NCBI GenBank assembly: GCA_002713705.1
Contig: PAUJ01000031.1
Span: forward strand, 17,705 to 25,513
Source of the DNA: Flavobacteriaceae bacterium
Lineage (GTDB): Bacteria; Bacteroidota; Bacteroidia; Flavobacteriales; Flavobacteriaceae
Direction: 5' to 3'
Length of the DNA: 7,809 nt
Shown here: positions 1-7,100 of the stretch, one piece after another
Numbering within the stretch: the stretch's first letter is position 1
Layout: each line of letters opens with the position of its first letter
Position numbers and translations under genes: made by a program
The notes under the pieces: generated by a model
Database searches by the model: none
What the model was told of the DNA's origin: nothing
Seen by the model: only the letters and a program-made list of their open reading frames with translations

Positions 1-912
1 TGAAGCCAGGGCTACCAAAATCCAGGGCCAAGGACGTAATGCATAATGCATAATATTAAAAAAGAAAGTTGCTCCAATAGCGTGATTCTCATTTTTTGCA
101 GCCAACATTCTTTGTGCAATATAGCCACCTCCACCAGGTTCTGCACCAGGATACCATGCACTCCACCATTGGACAGCTAGCGGTATTATAAATATCCCTA
201 TCAACGCTTCTGTATTAGAAAAATCAGGAAAAATAGAAATTTTACCTACAACATTTTCATGTTTAATTAAATTTGATAAACCTCCAATTTCAGGAAGATT
301 TATTAAATAATAAGCAGCACCAATAGCACCTGCAATAGCGACAAAGAACAAAACAAAATCTGTATAAACAACACCTCGAAAACCTCCTAAGGCACTAAAT
401 ATAACTGTTATAGAGCCAGCAATTAAAACGGTCTGTACTGGACTAAGTCCTAACATTACCTGTCCAATTTTTATAGCTGCAAGTGTAACAGCTGCCATTG
501 CCATAATATTGAAAATTACACCTAAATATACAGACCGAAAACCCCTTAAGAAATGTGCAGGTTTTCCTCCATAGCGAAGGTCATAAAATTCTAAATCGGT
601 ATTTACATCAGATCTTCTCCAAAGCTTTGCATATACAAAAACAGTAAGAAGACCTGTTAATAAAAATGCCCACCATACCCAGTTACCTGAAACCCCATTA
701 TTTCTGACGATATCTGTTACAAGGTTTGGAGTATCTGTTGAAAAGGTAGTAGCAACCATCGAAAACCCGAGTAACCACCAAGGCATATTTCTGTTGGATA
801 AAAAATATTCAGAAGTACTTTGACCAGATTTTTTAGAAACAATAATCCCTATTGCTAATATAAGCGTAAAAAAAGATATTATTAATATCCAATCTAGTGG
901 TGCTAATTTCAT
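1..912 (-). CDS. Sodium:solute symporter (SSS family), C-terminal part missing
   Basis: This is an inner-membrane Na+-coupled transporter of the solute:sodium symporter family (TC 2.A.21). The frame is open from the ATG at 912 to the left edge, giving 304 residues without a stop; flavobacterial relatives are usually around 550-600 residues, so roughly half is missing. At least eight hydrophobic segments are visible, near residues 7-25, 44-60, 77-95, 128-149, 158-177, 182-204, 236-252 and 279-304. Between the third and fourth lies the family-like stretch NTDLEFYDLRYGGKPAHFLR. The motif FSMVATTFSTDTP (residues 50-62) sits in the second helix, and ALRPWPWILVALAS ends the visible part. The substrate cannot be read from the sequence: sugar, amino acid or another organic solute are all possible. 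It is the last visible gene of a unit with the HhH protein (7-base gap) and the OmpA protein. Family assignment is firm; substrate is unknown. Confidence 0.93.
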   Translation of the reverse strand, partial: MKLAPLDWILIISFFTLILAIGIIVSKKSGQSTSEYFLSNRNMPWWLLGFSMVATTFSTDTPNLVTDIVRNNGVSGNWVWWAFLLTGLLTVFVYAKLWRRSDVNTDLEFYDLRYGGKPAHFLRGFRSVYLGVIFNIMAMAAVTLAAIKIGQVMLGLSPVQTVLIAGSITVIFSALGGFRGVVYTDFVLFFVAIAGAIGAAYYLINLPEIGGLSNLIKHENVVGKISIFPDFSNTEALIGIFIIPLAVQWWSAWYPGAEPGGGGYIAQRMLAAKNENHAIGATFFFNIMHYALRPWPWILVALAS

Positions 913-919
913 GAAAAAT

Positions 920-1519
920 TTATGTATTTATTTTTAATAATTGTGCTTGACTCACCCAATTATCTCTCTCGATTCTTCCAGGAAAAAAATCTATTAATTC
1001 TGTAATTTTTTGAATATCTTCAGTATTAAGTTTACTTAGTTGTTCGTAATTATAAATACCAATATCATTTAATCGTTGTTCAATATAAGGACCAATACCA
1101 TCAAGTTTTGTAAGGTCATCATTTTGGTTTTCTGATACTTCACTAAAATTATTTGAATCAACTTCTGTTTTTGTTTTTGTATATGTTATATAACTAGTCC
1201 TTGCTTTATTTGCAATGGTTTTTTTTGAACTTTTTTCTTCTATAGCCTGTTTTTTTTCTTTGGGAGCTACATTTAAATATTTTGGTTTTATTTCAGTAAA
1301 AACAGTATCAATGTTATGAGTTTTTTTTTCTCTAACGGAAACATTATGATCCTGTTTTAGATTATTTATTTTACGTTTTAATTTTCTTATAATGGTTTTA
1401 TTTTTAGTTGATTCCAGCCATAAAGAGGTGAAATATCCAATTAAAAAAGTACTAAACATCAAAACAAATATTCCAAAAAAATGTGTTGGAATTGTGAATA
1501 ATAAAAAGAGTTTTAACAT
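920..1519 (-). CDS. Membrane-anchored helix-hairpin-helix protein
   Basis: A 199-residue protein with three visible parts. Residues 1-36 are strongly hydrophobic and should form a membrane anchor or uncleaved signal-anchor. Residues 37-130 are a Lys/Glu/Thr-rich, low-complexity, probably disordered linker. Residues 134-196 form a helix-hairpin-helix domain beginning DDLTKLDGIGPYIEQRLNDI and ending with GRIERDNWVSQAQLL. The same domain type occurs as an add-on to several Bacteroidota and proteobacterial proteins, such as extended ribosomal L21 and NuoE-like proteins, where its exact job is unclear. HhH motifs usually bind DNA backbone nonspecifically, but a membrane-tethered copy may instead mediate protein contacts. 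The ATG at 1519 lies one base after the stop of the OmpA gene, which implies coupled translation. I cannot assign a function beyond the domain. The orientation in the membrane is not resolved: a Lys/Arg-rich stretch after the anchor (residues 38-50) favours a cytoplasmic C-terminal part. Confidence 0.85.
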   Translation of the reverse strand: MLKLFLLFTIPTHFFGIFVLMFSTFLIGYFTSLWLESTKNKTIIRKLKRKINNLKQDHNVSVREKKTHNIDTVFTEIKPKYLNVAPKEKKQAIEEKSSKKTIANKARTSYITYTKTKTEVDSNNFSEVSENQNDDLTKLDGIGPYIEQRLNDIGIYNYEQLSKLNTEDIQKITELIDFFPGRIERDNWVSQAQLLKINT

Positions 1520-1520
1520 G

Positions 1521-2513
1521 TTATTTAAATATTACTTCGATACGTCTATTATAATTTCTTCCGGATCTATTTTCATCAATTTCTAAAGGTTCTAATTCTC
1601 CTTTAGATCTTGCAACTATTGAAGATCTATTAAATCCTCCTTTATTAATTAAATACCATCTTACATGTTTTGCATATTTTAGTCCCATAGTATAATTATC
1701 AGAACTATTGCCAACATTATCTGTATGCCCGACAATATAAACTTTTTTATTAGGAAAATCTTTAAAATATTGTTTCAAGTCCACTAATAAACTTTTTAAA
1801 TCATCGTTTACTTCGACACCAGATTCAGAAAATTTTGGATATACAATTCTAATTTTGGGTTGGCTATTAATTATTTTGGTTACTCTTTCTAAATCTAATT
1901 CTTCAAAAGTAAAAAAGAACCCATTTGAATAATGTTCATCTTTAATAAAGATACTATTTTTAATTATTGATTTTTTTACAATTTTTTCTGGAGGTACTCC
2001 AATTGCTATAAGTTCTTTCTCAACTTCTTGAGCTCTTTGTATTCCTATATTTGGAGTGAAGACATTCTCTTGTGGACTATAAATTGAATATATATGAACT
2101 TCTAGATTTGGATGCTGAATTAAAAAACTATTTATTTTATATTTATAATCTTTAGAACTTTCAGGAGTAAAAACATCTTTTATATTTTTTGTTATAGAAA
2201 TTCCTTCATCATATAAAAATATAATATCCCCCTCAGAATTTTTAGCACTGAATTTTAAATTTTCAATTGGAATTGGTGATGAAATAGTATCTTTTTTTAT
2301 TTTATTATCAGTCGCATTTTGATTTTTAGAAGTAGGTATTTTAGGCTCGATAATTACTTTTTCTTCTTGTACTGGTTGCTGATTTTTTTTTAATGTTGGA
2401 ACTTCAATTAATGGCTTGGCTGCAACGGATTCTGGTTGAATCCAAGAGTAAATCCACAGTCCAAATACAGACCAAATAATAAATACACTAAATGCGGTTA
2501 AAAAATTTCTCAT
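1521..2513 (-). CDS. Membrane-anchored OmpA-family protein with a second, degenerate OmpA-like region
   Basis: Starting from the ATG at 2513 the product is 330 residues; an in-frame TTG at 2525 would add four residues but is a poorer start. Residues 4-25 are a single hydrophobic segment ending in WIYSWIQPES, with no lipobox cysteine, so it is probably an uncleaved inner-membrane anchor. A Lys/Pro/Gln-rich linker (about 26-82) follows and could span periplasm. The C-terminal domain (about 222-330) is a good OmpA-C/MotB-type peptidoglycan-binding domain: VGHTDNVGNSSDN carries the key Asp (about 265), and NYNRRIEV near the end carries the Arg that normally contacts diaminopimelate. The preceding region (about 95-205) looks like a diverged copy of the same fold, with IGIQRAQEVEKELIAIGVPP matching the helix after the loop but IYSPQEN in place of the HTDN loop. 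It is the first gene of the unit with the HhH protein and symporter. The role is probably anchoring to the cell wall; the partner is unknown. Confidence 0.88.
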   Translation of the reverse strand: MRNFLTAFSVFIIWSVFGLWIYSWIQPESVAAKPLIEVPTLKKNQQPVQEEKVIIEPKIPTSKNQNATDNKIKKDTISSPIPIENLKFSAKNSEGDIIFLYDEGISITKNIKDVFTPESSKDYKYKINSFLIQHPNLEVHIYSIYSPQENVFTPNIGIQRAQEVEKELIAIGVPPEKIVKKSIIKNSIFIKDEHYSNGFFFTFEELDLERVTKIINSQPKIRIVYPKFSESGVEVNDDLKSLLVDLKQYFKDFPNKKVYIVGHTDNVGNSSDNYTMGLKYAKHVRWYLINKGGFNRSSIVARSKGELEPLEIDENRSGRNYNRRIEVIFK

Positions 2514-2562
2514 ATTATTAAACAAAAACTCGTGAGCGTTTAAGTTTTTTTAGCTTATTTAT

Positions 2563-2570
2563 CAAATTTA
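2563..2570 (-). promoter_or_regulatory. Candidate Bacteroidota -7 promoter box for the OmpA unit
   Basis: On the minus strand this reads TAAATTTG, a full match to the TAnnTTTG consensus used by the primary sigma factor of Bacteroidota, about 50 bases before the OmpA ATG at 2513. No TTG is found at the expected -33 spacing upstream, and such boxes arise by chance in AT-rich DNA, so this is a weak call. Confidence 0.3.
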
Positions 2571-2601
2571 TTAAATTTTATCTATCTAATCATTTATCTC
2601 T

Positions 2602-2624
2602 AGAATATGTTTTCCACATATTCT
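2602..2624. repeat. Perfect 9-bp inverted repeat, possible operator
   Basis: AGAATATGT (2602-2610) and ACATATTCT (2616-2624) are exact reverse complements separated by five bases (TTTCC). It lies about 30 bases upstream of the candidate -7 box of the leftward OmpA unit, a position suited to an activator or repressor site. No T-run follows on either strand in the way a terminator would need. The dyad is seen directly; its role as an operator is inference. Confidence 0.5.
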
Positions 2625-2678
2625 TAACAAAATATAATTTATTTTTTATTTTAATTTAAAAGAAAAGACAATTTACAA

Positions 2679-2738
2679 TTACCTGATCGTAAAGAGTTTA
2701 TTTACTCCAAGCAATAAAGATTTTTCTTTATCAGTCAT
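2679..2738 (-). other. Tiny 19-codon frame, possible relic of a regulator N-terminus
   Basis: An ATG at 2738 opens a 19-residue frame ending in TAA at 2679-2681. Its core KEKSLLLGVNKLF resembles the first helix of TetR-family regulators, which often begin KEKIL...A..LF. No continuation of a TetR DNA-binding domain is recognisable downstream in any frame, so it may be a decayed remnant, a leader peptide or chance. It contains the 7-bp inverted repeat ATAAAGA/TCTTTAT (2714-2731). No ribosome binding site decides the matter. Confidence 0.18.
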
Positions 2739-2870
2739 ATAGTATTGATCCAAATAAGTGCTAGTATAACAAGCCTATAAAATGTTGCTTTAAATTTATG
2801 TGTAAATTATTTATTTATTAGGTTTTATGAAATTTATATTTAATAGTATCTTTAAACGAAAAAATAAGAA

Positions 2871-3545
2871 ATGGCTATCCTACAAAAATCAATTTTATCT
2901 TTTTTAGATAAGTTGAAAAAGAATAACAATCGAGATTGGATGATGGAACATAAAAAGGAATATCAATCCAATGAAAAAATATTAAAACAATTTTACAGTT
3001 CAGTAGAAGCTAGTTTAAATATTACTGATGAAATTTCAAAATTAAAAGTATTTAGAATTAATAGAGATGTAAGATTTAGTAAAAACAAAGCACCCTATAA
3101 TGTTCATCGTAGTGTTAGTTTTAGTAGGGCAGGAGCCCATAGAAGAGGCGGTTATTATTTAAGAATAGAACCTGGAAATTCAGCGATGGCAGGAGGTTTT
3201 TTTTCGCCCGAGGCCTCCGATTTGTTTAGGATTCGCAAAGAATTTGAAATAGATACTACTGAAATTAGAGAAATTCTTAATCATAAAAAATTCAAAAAAG
3301 CCTTTGGTGGTTTTAACCAATCATATCAGGTAAAAACAGCTCCCAGAAATTTTAGTAAAGACGATAAAAATATAGACCTTATAAAACTAAAGAACTATTT
3401 TGTTGAATGTAAATTTACGGATAAAGAGGTCCTCTCAGAAGATTTTGAAAAAAAGTTAATGGATCATTATCTATTGTTAAGACCATTATTTAACTACATG
3501 AGTGAGGTACTAACAACTGATTTAAACGGTGTTTCAATTTTGTAA
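2871..3545 (+). CDS. DUF2461 family protein (TIGR02453)
   Basis: A 224-residue soluble protein matching the DUF2461 family in length and throughout its sequence. The family landmarks are visible: FLDKLKKNNNRDWMMEHKKEY near the N-terminus (11-31), RINRDVRFSKNKAPYNVH (62-79), the glycine-rich GGYYLRIEPGNSAMAGGFFSPE (93-114), then FKKAFGG (141-147) and KTAPRNFSKDD (155-165), and LLRPLFNYMSEVL near the end. No signal peptide or membrane segment is seen, so it is probably cytoplasmic. The biochemical function of the family is not established; members are widespread in Bacteroidota and other bacteria, usually as single genes. The ATG at 2871 follows an A-rich tract typical of start regions in this group, and the N-terminus matches the family's usual start. 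It is a stand-alone gene here, divergent from the OmpA unit and convergent with the next gene with no bases between the two stops. Confidence 0.93.
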   Translation: MAILQKSILSFLDKLKKNNNRDWMMEHKKEYQSNEKILKQFYSSVEASLNITDEISKLKVFRINRDVRFSKNKAPYNVHRSVSFSRAGAHRRGGYYLRIEPGNSAMAGGFFSPEASDLFRIRKEFEIDTTEIREILNHKKFKKAFGGFNQSYQVKTAPRNFSKDDKNIDLIKLKNYFVECKFTDKEVLSEDFEKKLMDHYLLLRPLFNYMSEVLTTDLNGVSIL

Positions 3546-3953
3546 CTATTTTTTATAATCTAGCTCCAATAATTGTATGTTTTGTTTTAAACGTTCTTTA
3601 ACAATACCCATCATTCTTTTGTTTATTGCTGATGAATTAGTTATATATTTTCGATGCTCCTCAATTGTAAATTGACCTATCATAATTCCTTTTAGGGAAT
3701 TTCTGAATTTCATATTCTTTTGTATTGCATTTTCAATATAATGCATGCGTTTTTCAATAGAAAGGCTGTAAAAAACATTTTTATGTTTTTTAATATAATG
3801 TTTAAAAACTTCCACTAATAAATTATTTTGAAGTTTTGCAATGGGCCGAATCGTTTTGTTCTGAAAGCATTCTTCTTCAGACATTAATAAAGTCACTTTT
3901 GCATTTGAAATTTCTGGCCTAATTTTCAATAAATTAGTATCTCTTGTATCCAT
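3546..3953 (-). CDS. Conserved flavobacterial protein of unknown function (135 aa)
   Basis: A 135-residue, mostly alpha-helical, Lys-rich protein (ending ELDYKK) with no signal peptide or membrane segment. I recognise it as a type common in Flavobacteriaceae; from memory, relatives are often labelled 'glyoxalase' in automatic annotation. Nothing in the sequence supports that label: there is no VOC-fold pattern of metal ligands and the protein is too helical. The most distinctive parts, probably the conserved ones, are SEEECFQNKTIRPIAKLQNN (25-44), which may be a short N-terminal element, IENAIQKNMKFRNSLKGIMIGQ (73-94), and NSSAINKRMMGIVKERL (106-122). A function cannot be named. It starts at the ATG at 3953 with no clear ribosome binding site, follows the propeller-protein gene by 203 bases in the same direction, and ends immediately next to the stop of the DUF2461 gene. 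Confidence 0.85.
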   Translation of the reverse strand: MDTRDTNLLKIRPEISNAKVTLLMSEEECFQNKTIRPIAKLQNNLLVEVFKHYIKKHKNVFYSLSIEKRMHYIENAIQKNMKFRNSLKGIMIGQFTIEEHRKYITNSSAINKRMMGIVKERLKQNIQLLELDYKK

Positions 3954-4156
3954 TGATTTGAGTGTTTATTAATTCTAAAATTTTAAACTCTTTTATTTTT
4001 AGTTAATAAAATAGTTATGCACCTGTTTTTTAACAATTATTGAAATAAAATCAGGTGCTGAATAATACTATTTAGAACAGTTAAAAAAAATAAGTATTTA
4101 AAAAAAAGAGATTATTGAAACGTTATATTTTTCCTTATAGGATCTATTTATAAAAG
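3954..4156. other. Noncoding gap before the 135-residue protein gene
   Basis: These 203 bases separate the stop of the propeller-protein gene from the ATG of the following minus-strand gene. Besides the composite inverted repeat at 4009-4073 there is a small TCCT/AGGA dyad (4131-4142) and long A-runs (around 4081-4110). I found no -7 box for the minus-strand gene and no coding potential. Confidence 0.5.
4009..4073. repeat. Composite inverted repeat between two minus-strand genes
   Basis: The inner arms are GCACCTGTTTTT (4019-4030) and AAAATCAGGTGC (4047-4058), pairing at 11 of 12 positions around a 16-base loop. Outside them AAATAGT (4009-4015) and ACTATTT (4067-4073) pair perfectly at 7 of 7, with unequal short internal loops. 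The GC-containing inner stem is striking in such AT-rich sequence. It lies about 85-150 bases after the stop of the propeller-protein gene and about 55 bases before the next ATG on the minus strand. It may be a 3'-end processing or termination signal, or a 5' leader structure. The large loop and lack of a clean T-run make it an imperfect intrinsic terminator. Confidence 0.5.
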
Positions 4157-7100
4157 TTATTTTTCTAAAAAATCTTTTTTACTTTTTAGTTTAGTTAATT
4201 CCTTTCCACTTTTAACTAAATAAGAATTAAACTTCTTGATTTCCTTATTTTGAATTTCATTAAATTTAGACTTTGCTGTAACAAATTCCTCAGAAATCAG
4301 TTCAAAATTATCTTTACTTGCCCCAGATACTTTATCATAAGTTTCTGCTATATTGCTATATAAATCCCCCATTTTTTCTCTAAGTTCAGGTTTAGCTGCA
4401 GCTACATAGTTGTCACCAGTAGTAATCACTAATTCTTTCAATAGCTCATTTAATGCTGTGTAGACTTGCGATACTTTTTTATTAGCCTTAGGTTCTTCCT
4501 CCATAATTTCTTTTGCTTTATCACGGATAGTATTGATTTCATAAACCATATATGCGAGTTCTTCTACCATGTTAAATAACGTTTCTGTCAAGGCTTCTTG
4601 TTCTTTTCGTTCTTCTAGTGAAGTTATAGAATTCTTATCATATTCTACCTCAATCAAATGCTCATAAGACTTTTTGCCTTTGGTCAATATAATTTTATAA
4701 GTACCTGCCGATACTCTAGGTGAAGTAAAACCACCAAACGATAAGGTTTTACCTTGTGCCATTTTCGGAACATTTTTGTTAAAACCCCAATTAATTATAT
4801 TGATGCCTTTTGATTTTCCAGGGGACAGACTTGATACCTTATTTCCTTCCATGTCTTGAACTTCCATTTGCATTTTACCAAACGTGTGTCTTTTTTTTAA
4901 GTAATAAACAATTCTTGCCGACCTATTTTTACTTTGACCAACAAATTGAGTTTCAGTTCCAAAACTACCACTAAAACCACTTTCTTCGATCATGGTAAAA
5001 GGCTTGTTTTTGAAAAAATAAACGTCCTTGGCCAATACCTCTTGTGTTAATTCTCTTAGTGGACTTATATCGTCAATAATAATCACTCCACGTCCATGTG
5101 TTCCCATGACCAGATCATTCGTAGCCTTCTGTAAATCGATAAAATGCACTGCTGTGGCAGGCATGTTATTTTCAAATTTAGACCAGTTTTTTCCACCGTC
5201 AATGGTTACATATAAACCAAACTCAGTTCCAAGAAATAATAATTTTTCGCTTACATAGTCCTCTTGAATATTTCTTACAAATCCCTTAACATCTTCCGAA
5301 ATAATATTTTCCCACGTTTCTCCATAATCGGTTGTTTTCAGTGTGTAAGGTTTTAGGTCTCCAGTGGTATGTCCTTCAAAAACAGCATAAGCAGTTCCTT
5401 TACCATGCACACTAGCTTCAATATGATATACCCAGGTATTCTCCGGAATATCCTTTAAATTTGAAGTAACATTTATCCAGTTTTTACCGCCATCTTTGGT
5501 AACTTGAACATTACCATCGTCCGTACCTACCCATAAAACATTTTCATCAAGCGGCGACTCGGCAATGGTAAAAATTGTCGTATGATTTTCGGCGCCACTA
5601 TTGTCTACCGACAAACCTCCAGACTTCGATTGATCTTGTTTTGAAGGGTCATTGGTCGTTAGATCTGGTGAGATTATATCCCAAGATTCTCCCATGTCAT
5701 CAGATTTATGGACAAATTGACTTCCCATATAAAAACGATCTGGTACATGACTACTTACAGCCATCGGAGCATTCCAATTAAAACGTAAATCAGGATCTCC
5801 TTTTCTTTTCATAGGCTGTACCGTTCGGGTTCTATTTTTATCGATGTCGTATCTCCAAACATTTTCAGCACCCTGCATTTCTGAGTAAACAATATTTTTT
5901 GTTGGATGTTTCAATACTCTAAATCCATCACCATAGCCAACGCTATTCCAGTCACGAGCATTAACACCACCGGGAGAAGAAGACGGTCCATACCAAGATC
6001 CATTATCTTGTAATCCACCATATACATTATACGGTGTTTCATTATCTACACTGATGTGATAAAATTGAGACAATGGAAGGTTTTCAACTATTTCGAAAGT
6101 TGTCCCTCCATCCCATGAGCGGTAAATGCCACCATCTGTTCCAGAATACAGCACATCTGAGTTATTGATATCAAAAACCACATCATGAATGTCACTATGC
6201 ATATTTCCTAGAGACTTGAATGTTTTTCCGCCATCTCTACTTATAGAGCCATTTAAACCACCTTTTACAACCACATCTGGGTTTCTAGGGTCAATAGTTA
6301 TTCTTGAAAAGTAAAATGGTCTCACGGTGAGTCCAAAGTCGTTATTTAAATGTTCCCAACTTTCGCCAGCATCCAAAGATTTCCATAAGCCGTTGGTGGC
6401 TTTCTCACCTGTTTCTAAAACAGAGTAAAGGATATCGCTATTGTTTGGAGCTATAGCGATTGCAATTCTTCCAAGCGATCCCTCTGGGAAACCGTTATGT
6501 ATTTTATTCCATGTTTTACCACTATCTGTTGATTTGTATAAAGCACTGGTTTTACCTCCTGAAATAAAACCCCATCCAGAACGTCTAAACTCCCACATAG
6601 AGGTATATAAAACAGAAGGGTTATTAGCATCTATAATTACATCTGCAGCTCCAGTTGAGGGGCCAACATATAGTATTTTATCCCATGTTTTTCCGCCATC
6701 TAAAGATTTGTAAACTCCTCGGTCTTCGCTATCACTCCATAAGGCCCCTAATACACCCACATACATTTCATCCGTATTGTTCGGATTAATAGCTATTGAA
6801 GAAATCCGTTCTGAATTTTCAAAACCCATTTTTTTCCAATTATTTCCTCCGTCTTCTGATTTATAGAGTCCATCACCGATAGACACCGAGTTACGGGTCC
6901 AAATTTCACCAGTTCCAACCCAAATAATATCATCTGGATTTTTTGGATCTAACTTTACCACTCCTATTGATTGTGCATAGTCATCAAATATGGGGTTAAA
7001 TGTAGTTCCACTATCGTTGGATTTCCATACCCCACCACCTGCAGCGCCTAGGTAAATAATTCTCGCATTGGTAGGATGGTTTTCTACATCAATAATGCGA

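Larger units (their letters stand above)
2514..2870. promoter_or_regulatory. Divergent intergenic region between the OmpA unit and the DUF2461 gene
   Basis: A 357-base, very AT-rich region with no convincing full-length gene in any frame. It must hold the promoters of both divergent transcription units. What I can see is a perfect 9-bp inverted repeat (2602-2624), a match to the Bacteroidota -7 box for the leftward unit (2563-2570), a 7-bp AT-rich inverted repeat (2714-2731), a 19-codon minus-strand frame (2679-2738), and a near-match to the -7 box for the rightward gene (TATCTTTA, 2847-2854) without a recognisable -33 element. I found no tRNA or known riboswitch. Confidence 0.6.

Noticed and set aside
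37..55. Short tandem ATGCATA-like repeat near the left edge.
   Set aside because: It lies inside the symporter coding sequence and simply encodes NIMHYAL; two 7-base copies are not meaningful.
2514..2525. TTG start at 2525 for the OmpA protein.
   Set aside because: A normal ATG follows four codons later, directly before the charged start of the membrane anchor; TTG is a rarer start and has no better ribosome binding context.
2714..2731. ATAAAGA-TTTT-TCTTTAT dyad as a terminator.
   Set aside because: The stem is almost all A-T, no T-run follows on either strand, and no gene ends nearby.
2827..2907. A 26-codon plus-strand frame starting with MKFIFNSIFKRKNKK that overlaps the start of the DUF2461 gene.
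   Set aside because: It is AT-rich, overlaps a well-supported gene start in another frame, and shows no recognisable similarity; probably chance.
5028..6713. Several plus-strand frames opposite the propeller-protein gene.
   Set aside because: They are antisense shadows of the strongly supported Asp-box reading frame and show no family resemblance.
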